Origin: Lachnospiraceae bacterium
Lineage (GTDB): Bacteria; Bacillota; Clostridia; Lachnospirales; Lachnospiraceae
NCBI GenBank assembly: GCA_014804445.1
Contig: JAAUZU010000040.1
Span: forward strand, 33,756-97,755
Direction: 5' to 3'
DNA length: 64,000 nucleotides
Below the pieces are notes generated by a model that saw only the letters and a list, made by a program, of their open reading frames with translations, had not been told where the DNA came from and searched no databases. Below are positions 53,629 to 61,990 of the stretch, piece after piece. Every line of letters begins with the position of its first letter. Position 1 is the stretch's first letter. Both the position numbers and the translations under genes were made by a program.

Positions 53629-55278
53629 TCAAAAGTTTAAATCTAAGTCAAAATCATTCGCATCCACGTCGTCATCCGGCGGAAAAGGCAGTTCGTCCAT
53701 GTCGTCATCCGGTGGAAAGGGCAGCTCGTCCATGTCGTCATCCAGCGGAAAGGGCAGCTCGTCCATTCCGTCATCTTCCCAAGCAGCTTCCGGCGCCGGC
53801 GCTTCTTCCTTCACGCCTTTGCTAACACGCTTCCTAACCGGCTTTTCTGCCTTTTCCGATTTTTCCGCTTTTTTAGGTTCTCCCACTTTCTTCGGTTTAT
53901 AGACCGGAGCTTCCGTCAGCATGTCCCCGACTTCCACATCAACATCATGCAGCATTTTCTCATCATCGAAGTAATACGACTGAAACTCTATTGTTTCGTT
54001 GCCAACCTTATAGAGAAAACGTCCCTTAATATCCGGCAAATCTACGGCATCCGTGTTTCCCAGCACAATTTCTGATGCTGCCTTGTCTGCAAAACGTCCG
54101 GATATCCGGACAGGCACGTTATTCTTAATCTGTCCCGTCAAAACAGTTGCATCCGGTCTCTGCACCCCCAGAAAGAGGTTGATGCCTGTTGCTCTGGACA
54201 GACGGGCAAGCGTAGACAGCTTACCCTCCAATGCCTCATAAACTTTTTTGTTTTCTTTTGAGACTCCCTTTTTATCAAGCATTTCTGCCAATTCGTCCGA
54301 AAACACGCCAATCCTGCATAGATTCTGCTTGGTTTTTTTGTTGTACTCAGCAAGGTTTTTTACTTCCAAATCCCTGAAAAGCCGAAGCCGGCAATCATTT
54401 TCTTTCACCAGTAAATCCAGAACCTCCAATGCACGCTCACGCTCCGTTATTACCTCTCCATACTTTTCATATTGTTTACCAAATTCCACGCCGCCTTTGA
54501 AATCAATCATGTACACACGGCTGCCCTGTAATATCATCTGCCACAATATACAGCGTAATATCACACTTTTTCCGGAACCGGTTTCTCCGGCCACCAAAGC
54601 GTGAGGCACACGATTAAGGTTAAATGTAATGCTGTCCAGCGCGCTCTGCCCGATGGTGATGATGCCATTTTTATCACTGCAATAGGCATCCTGCCACGTA
54701 ATCATTTCCGGAATTTTATAATCTGCCGGCAATACGGTAAGCTCCACCAGCTTTTTACTGTTTCCGTACTCCATTTTCAGGATATTGCAGTCAAGTGCTG
54801 TTTCCAGCCTTGCTTTCGCTGCTTTCCACTCCTGCAACGGAATATTCGACTTAAAGCCCAATTTCTTCTTTTTCCCGTCCTTCTGCTCCCCGCAAAAGCA
54901 TGGACATTTCCCATCCTTTCCGACAAAGCCAATATCCCGAAATATTGTGTCATAGTCCTGCTCCGGCTGGCTTCCAATGCTTCCCAGAACCAGCAAATAA
55001 ATTGCCGGCGCACAGAGCAGCACATAGTACAACAGCCATTTGATGTATACCGGAGCATCTATTTCCATTATCTTTCCTTTAAATACCAAGCCGGCACACA
55101 CCACAAGCACTGATATGCCAACGCCTATCCATGCCTGCCATTTATTCAATTTTTTTATGCCCCTGAACAGGCCTTTAAAGATGGCAGCTATTGTTCTTCC
55201 AATAAATTTAAAAAAACTTCCTACTGCCTCTTCAAGCTGCCGATCCAGATTGCTATTCTTTGTTGCCGTATTCACCAT
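53629..55278 (-). CDS. TcpA-like coupling protein (FtsK/SpoIIIE ATPase)
   Basis: About 549 residues, the DNA-translocating coupling protein. Two membrane helices (residues about 50-110) are followed by the FtsK domain with Walker A LVAGETGSGKSVILRC, Walker B VYMIDFKGG and FSDELAEMLD. The C-terminus is acidic with three MDELPFPxDDD units encoded by 36-bp DNA repeats (53650-53770). It corresponds to Orf21 of Tn916 and TcpA of pCW3. The ATG 55278 (or GTG 55275) is chosen because the ATG at 55305 lies inside a terminator. Confidence 0.92.
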   Translation of the reverse strand: MVNTATKNSNLDRQLEEAVGSFFKFIGRTIAAIFKGLFRGIKKLNKWQAWIGVGISVLVVCAGLVFKGKIMEIDAPVYIKWLLYYVLLCAPAIYLLVLGSIGSQPEQDYDTIFRDIGFVGKDGKCPCFCGEQKDGKKKKLGFKSNIPLQEWKAAKARLETALDCNILKMEYGNSKKLVELTVLPADYKIPEMITWQDAYCSDKNGIITIGQSALDSITFNLNRVPHALVAGETGSGKSVILRCILWQMILQGSRVYMIDFKGGVEFGKQYEKYGEVITERERALEVLDLLVKENDCRLRLFRDLEVKNLAEYNKKTKQNLCRIGVFSDELAEMLDKKGVSKENKKVYEALEGKLSTLARLSRATGINLFLGVQRPDATVLTGQIKNNVPVRISGRFADKAASEIVLGNTDAVDLPDIKGRFLYKVGNETIEFQSYYFDDEKMLHDVDVEVGDMLTEAPVYKPKKVGEPKKAEKSEKAEKPVRKRVSKGVKEEAPAPEAAWEDDGMDELPFPLDDDMDELPFPPDDDMDELPFPPDDDVDANDFDLDLNF

Positions 55279-55293
55279 CCCTTTCTTTTTAAC

Positions 55294-55326
55294 AAAAAAG
55301 ACCATATATCATATCGATATATGGTC
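55294..55326 (-). terminator. Terminator upstream of tcpA
   Basis: Minus-strand GACCATATATC, 5-nt loop, GATATATGGTC, then TTTTTTG: a perfect 11-bp stem. It separates the tcpA operon from the genes upstream, so tcpA needs its own promoter or antitermination. Confidence 0.8.
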
Positions 55327-55358
55327 CTGCTCAAATACTGTTTTATGCTGATTCCGGC

Positions 55359-55499
55359 TTATTCCTCTTCATTGAAAACTTCTTCAATCATCTCATTCAT
55401 CCAATTAAAGAAACTGGCGTCTGTTTCGCCCTTCGGTATTTCAATTCCCGAGGCTTCAAGCTCTTCATCTGTCAGCTTGCATCTTTCCACATCACCCAT
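55359..55499 (-). CDS. Small acidic protein
   Basis: A 46-residue acidic protein (MGDVERCKLTDEELEASGIE, then FFNWMNEMIEEVFNEEE). GGGAGG precedes the ATG. It follows the JAMM-like gene by 14 nt and precedes the terminator. Not recognised. Confidence 0.65.
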   Translation of the reverse strand: MGDVERCKLTDEELEASGIEIPKGETDASFFNWMNEMIEEVFNEEE

Positions 55500-55513
55500 G
55501 CTGCATCCTCCCA

Positions 55514-56152
55514 TCATTTCTGCGTCCTGTATATGTATCCGTATTGTTCCGCTGTTTCTCTATAATAGGAGTTTAACACACCAACTGATTTTTGTCTAGC
55601 AATGTGGATTGCATGACCATAATTCTTAAATTCTCCGTTCTTATACTGTTCTCTTACATTTCTTACCTCCTCCTTCATTTTTTCTTTCAACCAAGGAATG
55701 TCTGATGCAATACGCCTGTTAAATGCCATCGGCTTTGCGTCTTTGCCAGCCTGCAGTATGTAATTCTTTTCTCCCTGCCCGCAGCCTACTGCCCTGTGTG
55801 AACCAAATTCATAGACTGTCGCGTTGCTCATGTCTGCCCATGAAAATGTACCACCAAATCCTTCCCATCCCTTCGGATGGTTGTGTGTCACAGTAAGCCC
55901 TTTCCACTTCTCCGCTTCCGCCACCGGAAATGCCACGGAATGAGCATCTCCCTGATATGCCTTTATTGCCTTTCCGCTCTTATCAAAAACAACCATCACT
56001 TCCCGCTTCCGGCTTCTGATTGCATTTTCTGTATCTGTAAGGCTGCCGAACTGCCCCGGGTCTATTTCATCAACCTTCCCCTTTTCTTCATGTGTCCCCA
56101 GCACATCATCTATGGTCTTTTCAAGCCCGCTGAATGACCCTCTGCCGCCCAT
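55514..56152 (-). CDS. Protein with JAMM-like THNHP motif
   Basis: A 212-residue protein. After a GGRGS start, residues 50-130 resemble an MPN/JAB metalloprotease-like fold: VMVVFDKSGKAIKAYQGD and LTVTHNHPKGWEGFGGTFSWADM (HxH-P followed by S...D). The C-terminal part is charged and helical. It may be a peptidase or a toxin-like protein transferred with the element; neither is shown. It overlaps the DUF4417 stop (TGATG). Confidence 0.7.
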   Translation of the reverse strand: MGGRGSFSGLEKTIDDVLGTHEEKGKVDEIDPGQFGSLTDTENAIRSRKREVMVVFDKSGKAIKAYQGDAHSVAFPVAEAEKWKGLTVTHNHPKGWEGFGGTFSWADMSNATVYEFGSHRAVGCGQGEKNYILQAGKDAKPMAFNRRIASDIPWLKEKMKEEVRNVREQYKNGEFKNYGHAIHIARQKSVGVLNSYYRETAEQYGYIYRTQK

Positions 56153-56781
56153 CACACAGCCCCCCTAAACTTTTCCTGAAAGGATTTAAGCTGTATAATG
56201 TTTCCGGTGCATCCATCCGGTACCGTCCCATAAAAAATAATTGTTTCAGGCTGCAGCCTCTTCATCATCTCCCGGTATCCTTCCATAAACAGCCTTTTTG
56301 CCTGCTTATTCATCTGGGTACCAACAGCCGACACACTCACTGTCCCTTGTGTAGGTTCGCCATCGAAGCACCATTCATAGCTTTGCTCATCACTCCATGA
56401 AATTGTCGGAATCACTAAAATTCCCTGCTCCTGCAGGTAAGCTCCTATCCAGTGCTTGCGGTAATGGTTGTACAACTGCATCACCTTAGGAAAGTCAGCA
56501 TAAGTAGAAAAATCCGGTGTCATAACATATTGAAACTGCCGCAGCATACCTATGTAAAAATCAATGTTTGCCCAAAGCCGATGAAATTGGTAATCATCAA
56601 CAAAAAAATGCACGCCTTTCTTTTCCCTGTCCTTTGTGCTGCTTGCATAGTTAAAGGGGATAAACTCACAATCTTTTTCATAGGCCACCGGCGCCAGTTC
56701 CGGTATTCCGTACTCTCCCACGCCTGTATATATACGTTTTTCTAGGTTCTCATAATTTCTTTTGCTTCTGGAACTATTCAT
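56152..56781 (-). CDS. DUF4417 family protein
   Basis: A 209-residue protein of the DUF4417 family (YGIPELAPVAYEKDCEFIPFNYAS, FVDDYQFHRLWANIDFYIGMLRQFQYVMTPDFSTYADFP, GTVPDGCTGNIIQL). These occur widely in clostridial mobile elements and phages; function unknown. It overlaps the tyrosine recombinase gene by 4 nt, so the two are coupled. Confidence 0.88.
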   Translation of the reverse strand: MNSSRSKRNYENLEKRIYTGVGEYGIPELAPVAYEKDCEFIPFNYASSTKDREKKGVHFFVDDYQFHRLWANIDFYIGMLRQFQYVMTPDFSTYADFPKVMQLYNHYRKHWIGAYLQEQGILVIPTISWSDEQSYEWCFDGEPTQGTVSVSAVGTQMNKQAKRLFMEGYREMMKRLQPETIIFYGTVPDGCTGNIIQLKSFQEKFRGAV

Positions 56782-57614
56782 TTTTCGCCTTTCTCTTCGG
56801 AATCCTCTGTTCTCTTCTCATATTCCATTTTCAGCTTACGGTTAAAAATATATCTTTTGGTTGTAGAAAACCTTTCATGCCTCATCCGCTGCTGTACAAT
56901 CTCATTCGCCTCTTCTACCGGCATATTCTGTTTCAGGTCGTTTCTGGTTGTAATTGCAAAAATCCTTCTCAGGTCATGGCACTCTAATCCCAGCTTGTCC
57001 GCACATTCCCGCATATAGGCTTCAGAGTAAAATATTTTTCCTGCCGGATACTTCTGCAGATAATCGGGCAGCCGGTCATATAAATATTCATCATGCCGGC
57101 ACTCTATCAATCCCCCGTGTCCGCCTTTTCCCTTTTTTACCCTTACAAAAATCTTTCCTTCCTGAAGCGTAATATCTCCTGCCTCCAAGTCCGCCAGCTC
57201 TGATACACGCAGCCCGGATATTTCTGCCAGCCGATAGGCATACCGCAGTCTTTCATTTTGTATCTGGTTTATTTTCCGTTGTGTAGGTTTCAAATAGATG
57301 ACCTTTTTCGGCTTTTTGCTAAAATTCCTTTTCTTTTTGCTGACCGCCAGAAACTCCTCTTCTGACGGAAGCCGGAGGGACCTATCATACTTTGACAGCC
57401 ACTTCAAGCCATTTTTAACCGCACTGTATTCATTTTTTGTTTTAAACTTTTGGGTCGTCTCTTGTATAATCCATTCCTTATCTACCTGCCTTAGTTCCTT
57501 AAACTGTATATCCTTAAACAGCTTTACTACTGCTGCATAATAGGTACGTGCCGTATTGGGTGGTAACTGCCCCTGTATATATTCCTTGAAAGAAAGCAAT
57601 ATATCATATTTCAT
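56778..57614 (-). CDS. Tyrosine recombinase, candidate TcpM-type relaxase
   Basis: A 278-residue phage-integrase-family protein. The catalytic set is complete: Arg136 (SGLRVSEL), a Lys near 160, His213/Arg216 (HDLRR), His246 and Tyr255 (MRHERFSTTKRYIF). A core-binding SAM-like domain forms residues 1-90. It lies at the head of the transfer operon, not at an element end, and the element already has a serine recombinase. In pCW3 the relaxase TcpM is itself a tyrosine-recombinase-like protein encoded in the tcp locus; by gene order this is the equivalent. A circle-resolution role is the alternative. Confidence 0.88.
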   Translation of the reverse strand: MKYDILLSFKEYIQGQLPPNTARTYYAAVVKLFKDIQFKELRQVDKEWIIQETTQKFKTKNEYSAVKNGLKWLSKYDRSLRLPSEEEFLAVSKKKRNFSKKPKKVIYLKPTQRKINQIQNERLRYAYRLAEISGLRVSELADLEAGDITLQEGKIFVRVKKGKGGHGGLIECRHDEYLYDRLPDYLQKYPAGKIFYSEAYMRECADKLGLECHDLRRIFAITTRNDLKQNMPVEEANEIVQQRMRHERFSTTKRYIFNRKLKMEYEKRTEDSEEKGEK

Positions 57615-57646
57615 TTTATCCGGAGTCTCCCTCAGTTTGTTTTATA

Positions 57647-57805
57647 GTAGTAATGAGATATAAATATCTCATTACTACGGCTATATTACGTATCCATGCC
57701 GCATGAATGGAAGTGTAATCCACGCTCGCTCGTCCATTCGCAAGCTCATTCCCTCACAAGCTATATTCCACTTCCATTCATGCTATATTACTACGTAATA
57801 TAGCC
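57647..57805. other. Nested inverted repeats: candidate oriT
   Basis: First, GTAGTAATGAGATAT / ATATCTCATTACTAC (57647-57661, 57664-57678), a perfect 15-bp hairpin. Then two concentric pairs: GGCTATATTACGTA (57679-57692) with TACGTAATATAGCC (57792-57805), and GCATGAATGGAAGTG (57701-57715) with CACTTCCATTCATGC (57769-57783). There is no gene here. Its place directly upstream of the candidate relaxase is where an origin of transfer is expected. Confidence 0.55.
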
Positions 57806-57815
57806 TATTATCGTG

Positions 57816-57901
57816 GTGTACATATAATCCTGTTAAACTCACTATATATGCCTGTTTTAACGTGTACATTTTCAACTCATTATTTCTATCAATATGTACA
57901 C
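57816..57901. repeat. Three GTGTACAT boxes
   Basis: GTGTACAT at 57816-57823 and 57862-57869, and its complement ATGTACAC at 57894-57901. They lie between the hairpins and the small winged-helix-like gene, and could be that protein's binding sites. Confidence 0.6.
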
Positions 57902-57907
57902 ACGTTT

Positions 57908-58198
57908 TTACAGCTTTTCCAACTGCTCCAGCACGGTTATATCCAGCTTCACATACGGCTTGTAGGTTTTGCTCTCGCCATCATACACACGCTTTGTCAG
58001 GCGCCGGTCAGCTTCCGTATCAATCCATTTCAGGGCTTTCCAGATTTTCAGCTTATTGCCGGATGTATCATACTTATTTTTATCAAGCATACCTTCCAGC
58101 ACTTTCTTCTCAATCAGGATGTACCCTTTATACACCTTCCCATTCTTCCGCAGGAACGAACCTATCCCGACAAATTCCTTTGCATAGACTTCCAGCAT
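57908..58198 (-). CDS. Small winged-helix-like protein, possible oriT-binding factor
   Basis: A 96-residue basic protein. LKIWKALKWIDTEADRRLTKR and VYDGESKTYKPYVKLDITVLEQL read as a recognition helix followed by a beta-hairpin wing. Its size and place next to the candidate oriT and tyrosine recombinase recall TcpK of pCW3, a winged-helix protein that binds oriT; sequence homology could not be tested. It follows the coiled-coil gene by one base. Confidence 0.6.
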   Translation of the reverse strand: MLEVYAKEFVGIGSFLRKNGKVYKGYILIEKKVLEGMLDKNKYDTSGNKLKIWKALKWIDTEADRRLTKRVYDGESKTYKPYVKLDITVLEQLEKL

Positions 58199-58199
58199 C

Positions 58200-58721
58200 C
58201 TACCCTGCAGCCTCCTGCTTTATTTCCTGTCTGCAGGTGGCGTCCATGAATGGCCGGCTCACATAATAAACTTTAGTCTCTCCGGAGCTGTAGATGTACT
58301 TGCGGTTTTTTTCTGATTTTACCAGCCCAAAATCCACACAATAATTCAGGAAGCTCTTTAAGTCGAGTGCTGCATGTCTGCAGATATAATCATTAAACAC
58401 CGACTGCTCAATTTTATAAAAGCTGCTGGAGTTTTTTGTTTCATACGTGTATTTGATGTAAGCCTCATTTTGAATAATCAGCATTGCCACCTTGCAAAAA
58501 TCCTTGATAAAGGAAAAAATTTCACTCTCTTCACTGACTGCGTTATCCTGCGCTTCCTCTGCACTCTCACCCGCCTGCGGCATCCTGGCCTGCAGCATCC
58601 TGACTTCCTCTTCCAATAATTTTATATGGGATTCCCTTTCCTTAAGCTGCATGTCCATTTCGCCTATTTTGTCAATCAGCCTGTTAATTTTTTCTTTTAA
58701 CTTTACTTCTACACTCGCCAT
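58200..58721 (-). CDS. Coiled-coil protein with C-terminal winged-helix-like domain
   Basis: A 173-residue protein. Residues 1-50 form a coiled coil (VKLKEKINRLIDKIGEMDMQ), a linker follows, and the C-terminal half (LDLKSFLNYCVDFGLVKSEK, then KYIYSSGETKVYYVSRPFM) looks like a small DNA-binding domain. GGGAGG sets the ATG at 58721. Unknown role near the transfer origin. Confidence 0.65.
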   Translation of the reverse strand: MASVEVKLKEKINRLIDKIGEMDMQLKERESHIKLLEEEVRMLQARMPQAGESAEEAQDNAVSEESEIFSFIKDFCKVAMLIIQNEAYIKYTYETKNSSSFYKIEQSVFNDYICRHAALDLKSFLNYCVDFGLVKSEKNRKYIYSSGETKVYYVSRPFMDATCRQEIKQEAAG

Positions 58722-58734
58722 TTTTCCCTCCCGC

Positions 58735-60894
58735 TCACTTGAAATTGATGTGTATTTTTTCTGCAATGTTTCTTTCAAAAACATGCTGATTTACCTTGAT
58801 ATCAATAGGCTTTTCCTTGTTTGCCCTTACAAAATTTTTCTTGAATTTGACCGTCAATTGTCCATCTGCTTTTTTTGCTGCAGCCGTGGAAATTTTTACA
58901 AAATACTTTCCCTTCCTTTTCCAGATATATGCCTTTCCAAGTTTTCTGTCTTCACTGTCCAAAAGAAGACACTTCCTGAATATCCAAAATACGATAAATA
59001 CAGCAAACCCGCTTGTTGCCGTTCCGGTTCCTGCAGCGGCAACTGTAACCATAAGATTAGGGGATGTCGGAGTAGTAATATCCGGAATTTCTATCATTTC
59101 CTTTTCTTCCTCTGGATCAGGTTCCGGCTCCGGCTCTTTTGTTGGCGCCGGAATCGGCGCTTGTGTAACTTCCGACATTTCCTCCAGTTCCTCCTCCGGT
59201 TCCTCCTCCGGTTCTTCCGGCGCCGGTGTTTCCTTCGCCGCTGTCTTCCTTGCTGCCGGTCTTTCCGGCTCTGGTTCCGGTACCGGTTCTTCTGCCCTCA
59301 CAAATTCCAACGTCTGCCACGCTGTATTTCCAAGCATATCGCGCACTGCCACTATTATGCTGCCTTCCTCTGTTACAATATAACAGTTGTTATTTGTCCA
59401 CGTATTTCCTCCATCAAAGCTATAGGCTGTAGCTGCAAGTCCGGACTGCGCATCTGAAGCATGAACGGTTATCTCCATGCTCTCTGCCTCCTGAAGCCAT
59501 TCCTCATACTGCCTTTCCACCGAGGTTATGACCGGTGCGCTCCTATCAATACAAGAAACCGTGATTTCAGCATGTGCTGTATTTCCCTCGTTGTCCCGTA
59601 CAATAACGCTATAGCTGCCATTGTCTGACGCACTTATCCGGTTGCTGTCCGTCCATGTGTTCCCGCCATCCCAGCTATACGCCTGCGGTGCAAGACCGCT
59701 TATTCCAATGCTGCCTGCAGCATCACCGCCTGACACATCCGGCTCTGCTCCTTCAGGTATCCCATCTCTGGCATCAGCCACAATCTCCACATTTCCCCGT
59801 GTCCAGCCGCTTGCTGCGGAAAGGCTGACTACCGGCGCCGTATAATCTGTTTTTATGTAAAATACTCCCTTTGTAACATTGCCGGCTTTATCCCTTACCC
59901 ATATCTCACAATTTCCTGCTTCCGTGACGGTTTTAGTGTTTTCTGATGTCCAAGTATTTCCACCATCCCAGCTATACGCTTCATCAGCAAGACCGCTGCT
60001 GGCGCTTTCTGCAGATGCCGGTATATCAGAAGCATTTACCTTTACCGTAATCTCCTCCGTCCCATTTATCGTTTCTACGGCGACTTTCGGCGGCAGGTTG
60101 TCAATGTTCTTTACCTGTATCGTAAGCGGCTGCGTATATTCTTTTTCCCCGTCTTTATACGTGACCTGACATGTGTAACTTCCGTTTCCCTTTACCGTAA
60201 TGCTGTCCGTAACCTCCCCATTGTTCCATTGATATTTGATTACTGACACGCTTCCTGCCACATCAGCCTTCAGTTCCATTCCGTTTACTATCCCTGCCTC
60301 CATGGAGGGCACTATGGAATAGATTCCGATGACCGTTTTCTCCGTCATTCCGCAGGACGGAGCATAACCGTCCAGCGTCACGCCCACTATTTTATTGCAT
60401 GTAAGGCTGTATTCCGTGTGTACACCATTACAACTCTGTTGGCCGCACTTATTACATACATAATGATATCCTGTGACAATTTCGTACTGGCATTGCTGAC
60501 CTACTGTCCCTTCATACATGCCACAAAGATTAGCAGAGCAGTTGTGCCCACAGGTTGTATAGGTATGCCATAGACTATCATCATCGCTGAACCACCACTG
60601 TGTTACAGTCCCCGAACAGAATCCTTTTTCTTCTCTTAGGCTTGTCCCATAATCTACCGTGTGAGAATCCTTATAGCAGCTTCCACCTTTCTCTGTGCTG
60701 CCATCATGGTGATGGTACACTGCTGTATAGCAGCCGCCCTCTTTCGTATCATTCCCTGTATGGACATGCTTCAATTCTACCTGTACCGGTGCTGTCACCG
60801 GTTCCTCCTCTGTTGTAGCTGCATAGACCGGCAGCCTGAAAGCCAGCAGCGCAGCGCACGCTGCGGTCATTATTCTTTTCCAATTTTTCTTCAT
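58735..60894 (-). CDS. Secreted cell-surface protein with Ig-like repeats
   Basis: About 719 residues. A signal peptide (IMTAACAALLAFRLPVYA) precedes a Cys/His-rich region (residues about 35-180) with several C-x-x-C pairs. Then come three or four bacterial Ig-like repeats each carrying YSWDGGNTWT or YSFDGGNTWT and ending VRDxxGNT. A Pro/Glu-rich stalk and a transmembrane helix (TATSGFAVFIVFWIFRK) lead to a basic cytoplasmic tail. It is probably a surface adhesin or mating-pair protein of the element. The start is the ATG 60894. Confidence 0.85.
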   Translation of the reverse strand: MKKNWKRIMTAACAALLAFRLPVYAATTEEEPVTAPVQVELKHVHTGNDTKEGGCYTAVYHHHDGSTEKGGSCYKDSHTVDYGTSLREEKGFCSGTVTQWWFSDDDSLWHTYTTCGHNCSANLCGMYEGTVGQQCQYEIVTGYHYVCNKCGQQSCNGVHTEYSLTCNKIVGVTLDGYAPSCGMTEKTVIGIYSIVPSMEAGIVNGMELKADVAGSVSVIKYQWNNGEVTDSITVKGNGSYTCQVTYKDGEKEYTQPLTIQVKNIDNLPPKVAVETINGTEEITVKVNASDIPASAESASSGLADEAYSWDGGNTWTSENTKTVTEAGNCEIWVRDKAGNVTKGVFYIKTDYTAPVVSLSAASGWTRGNVEIVADARDGIPEGAEPDVSGGDAAGSIGISGLAPQAYSWDGGNTWTDSNRISASDNGSYSVIVRDNEGNTAHAEITVSCIDRSAPVITSVERQYEEWLQEAESMEITVHASDAQSGLAATAYSFDGGNTWTNNNCYIVTEEGSIIVAVRDMLGNTAWQTLEFVRAEEPVPEPEPERPAARKTAAKETPAPEEPEEEPEEELEEMSEVTQAPIPAPTKEPEPEPDPEEEKEMIEIPDITTPTSPNLMVTVAAAGTGTATSGFAVFIVFWIFRKCLLLDSEDRKLGKAYIWKRKGKYFVKISTAAAKKADGQLTVKFKKNFVRANKEKPIDIKVNQHVFERNIAEKIHINFK

Positions 60895-60911
60895 TTCCTC
60901 ATTACTTCCTT

Positions 60912-61442
60912 TCAGCCGAAACATCCCCTAAAAAACTCAATTAATACACTCCTCAGCTCACCATTCAGCAACACCGTTGCTGCAAGTGACACCAGTCCCA
61001 TCAGCGCGCAGAGCGCGATGAGTTTAAAAATTTTCCCCACTCCGTCCGCCAGCAGCTCCAAGATTTTTCCGCCGGTTGAAATTTTTCGCACCACAATCTC
61101 TTCCCGCCGGTCCTCCATCCGCATACTGAGCGACTGAATCATTTTGTAAATTTGGACATTTGAAATGGACGGGGAATTTTCCAGTGCTGCAAGGCTTTCG
61201 TTTTCCGCTGCTTCCTGCCGCACCTGCGGCAGGGAAAGAATTTCTTCCGGAAATATTTCCACCTCGCCGCTCTGCCCTTTTTCTTCCGGTTCCCAGCAAA
61301 TCTGCGCTTCCAGAAGCTTCTTTTTTTCCATGAGCTGTCCAATTTGTACATCCTTTTTTTCAATTTCTTTTTCCAGTTGGAGGGCTTTTTCTATTAACTT
61401 GTTGCATTTTACTTTTAAAAGCTTGATTTCTGCCTCTCCCAA
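60912..61442 (-). CDS. Coiled-coil membrane protein
   Basis: A 176-residue protein: a coiled coil in the first 50 residues (LLKVKCNKLIEKALQLEKEI), an acidic middle part and a C-terminal transmembrane helix (LIALCALMGLVSLAATVLL). It precedes the surface protein by 17 nt and may assist it or the transfer channel. Not recognised. Confidence 0.65.
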   Translation of the reverse strand: MGEAEIKLLKVKCNKLIEKALQLEKEIEKKDVQIGQLMEKKKLLEAQICWEPEEKGQSGEVEIFPEEILSLPQVRQEAAENESLAALENSPSISNVQIYKMIQSLSMRMEDRREEIVVRKISTGGKILELLADGVGKIFKLIALCALMGLVSLAATVLLNGELRSVLIEFFRGCFG

Positions 61443-61725
61443 TTTTTGTCTGCCTCCTTTTCAAAAAAATTTCGGCTGCTTAGGTGGCAACAGAATGATG
61501 GAATCCTCTTCTTCTGTCAAGTCTTTTTTTCTAAAATTGCTTTAGGGCTGTTTTTTCTGCCAGAAGGAAATTAGGTTTTTGAAATATATTGAAAATCCGG
61601 AAACAGTAGAATGAATATTACCGGCATGGTGACATAGAAGGGATATAGAAGATGCAATATGCTCTATGTCCATTCCCCCTCTTTCCCCGCATATCTACAG
61701 TGTTTTTTCCTTTTTTTCCTTACAT

Positions 61726-61829
61726 AAAATCTGAATATACTGACCTTTTTCCTACTGCAAAATCTGAACTCTTTTTCGGAACTTGCACAAAATCTGAAAA
61801 CATCATTTTTTTCTACTGCAAAATCTGAA
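61726..61829. repeat. Four iteron-like repeats, candidate replication origin
   Basis: AAAATCTGAA starts at 61726, 61759, 61789 and 61820 (spacing 33, 30, 31 bp, about three helical turns); two copies share the longer CTACTGCAAAATCTGAA. The flanks (61443-61990) are AT-rich and hold no convincing gene. The array lies just downstream of a tandem winged-helix protein gene, so it fits an iteron origin. Confidence 0.6.
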
Positions 61830-61990
61830 TGGAATGGCATAAAAAAAAGACCTTCCGGCCTCCCTTGCCCTGTTAGACGTCCCTTATCTTCATCCTGCAG
61901 GCTTCTTATCTTCAATTTTTCTTCCTGAAAGCCAATATTTTGGCGTTTTTTCTGTTTTTTCCGTACACGAAAAAGCCCATCTGCACAGGC

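Noticed and set aside
53629..55305. tcpA start at 55305
   Set aside because: This ATG lies in the right arm of a terminator hairpin; a start at 55278 or 55275 is more plausible.
61664..61915. 83-codon minus-strand frame
   Set aside because: It starts with TTG, has no ribosome site and is made of the iteron repeats; the DNA repeat explains it better.
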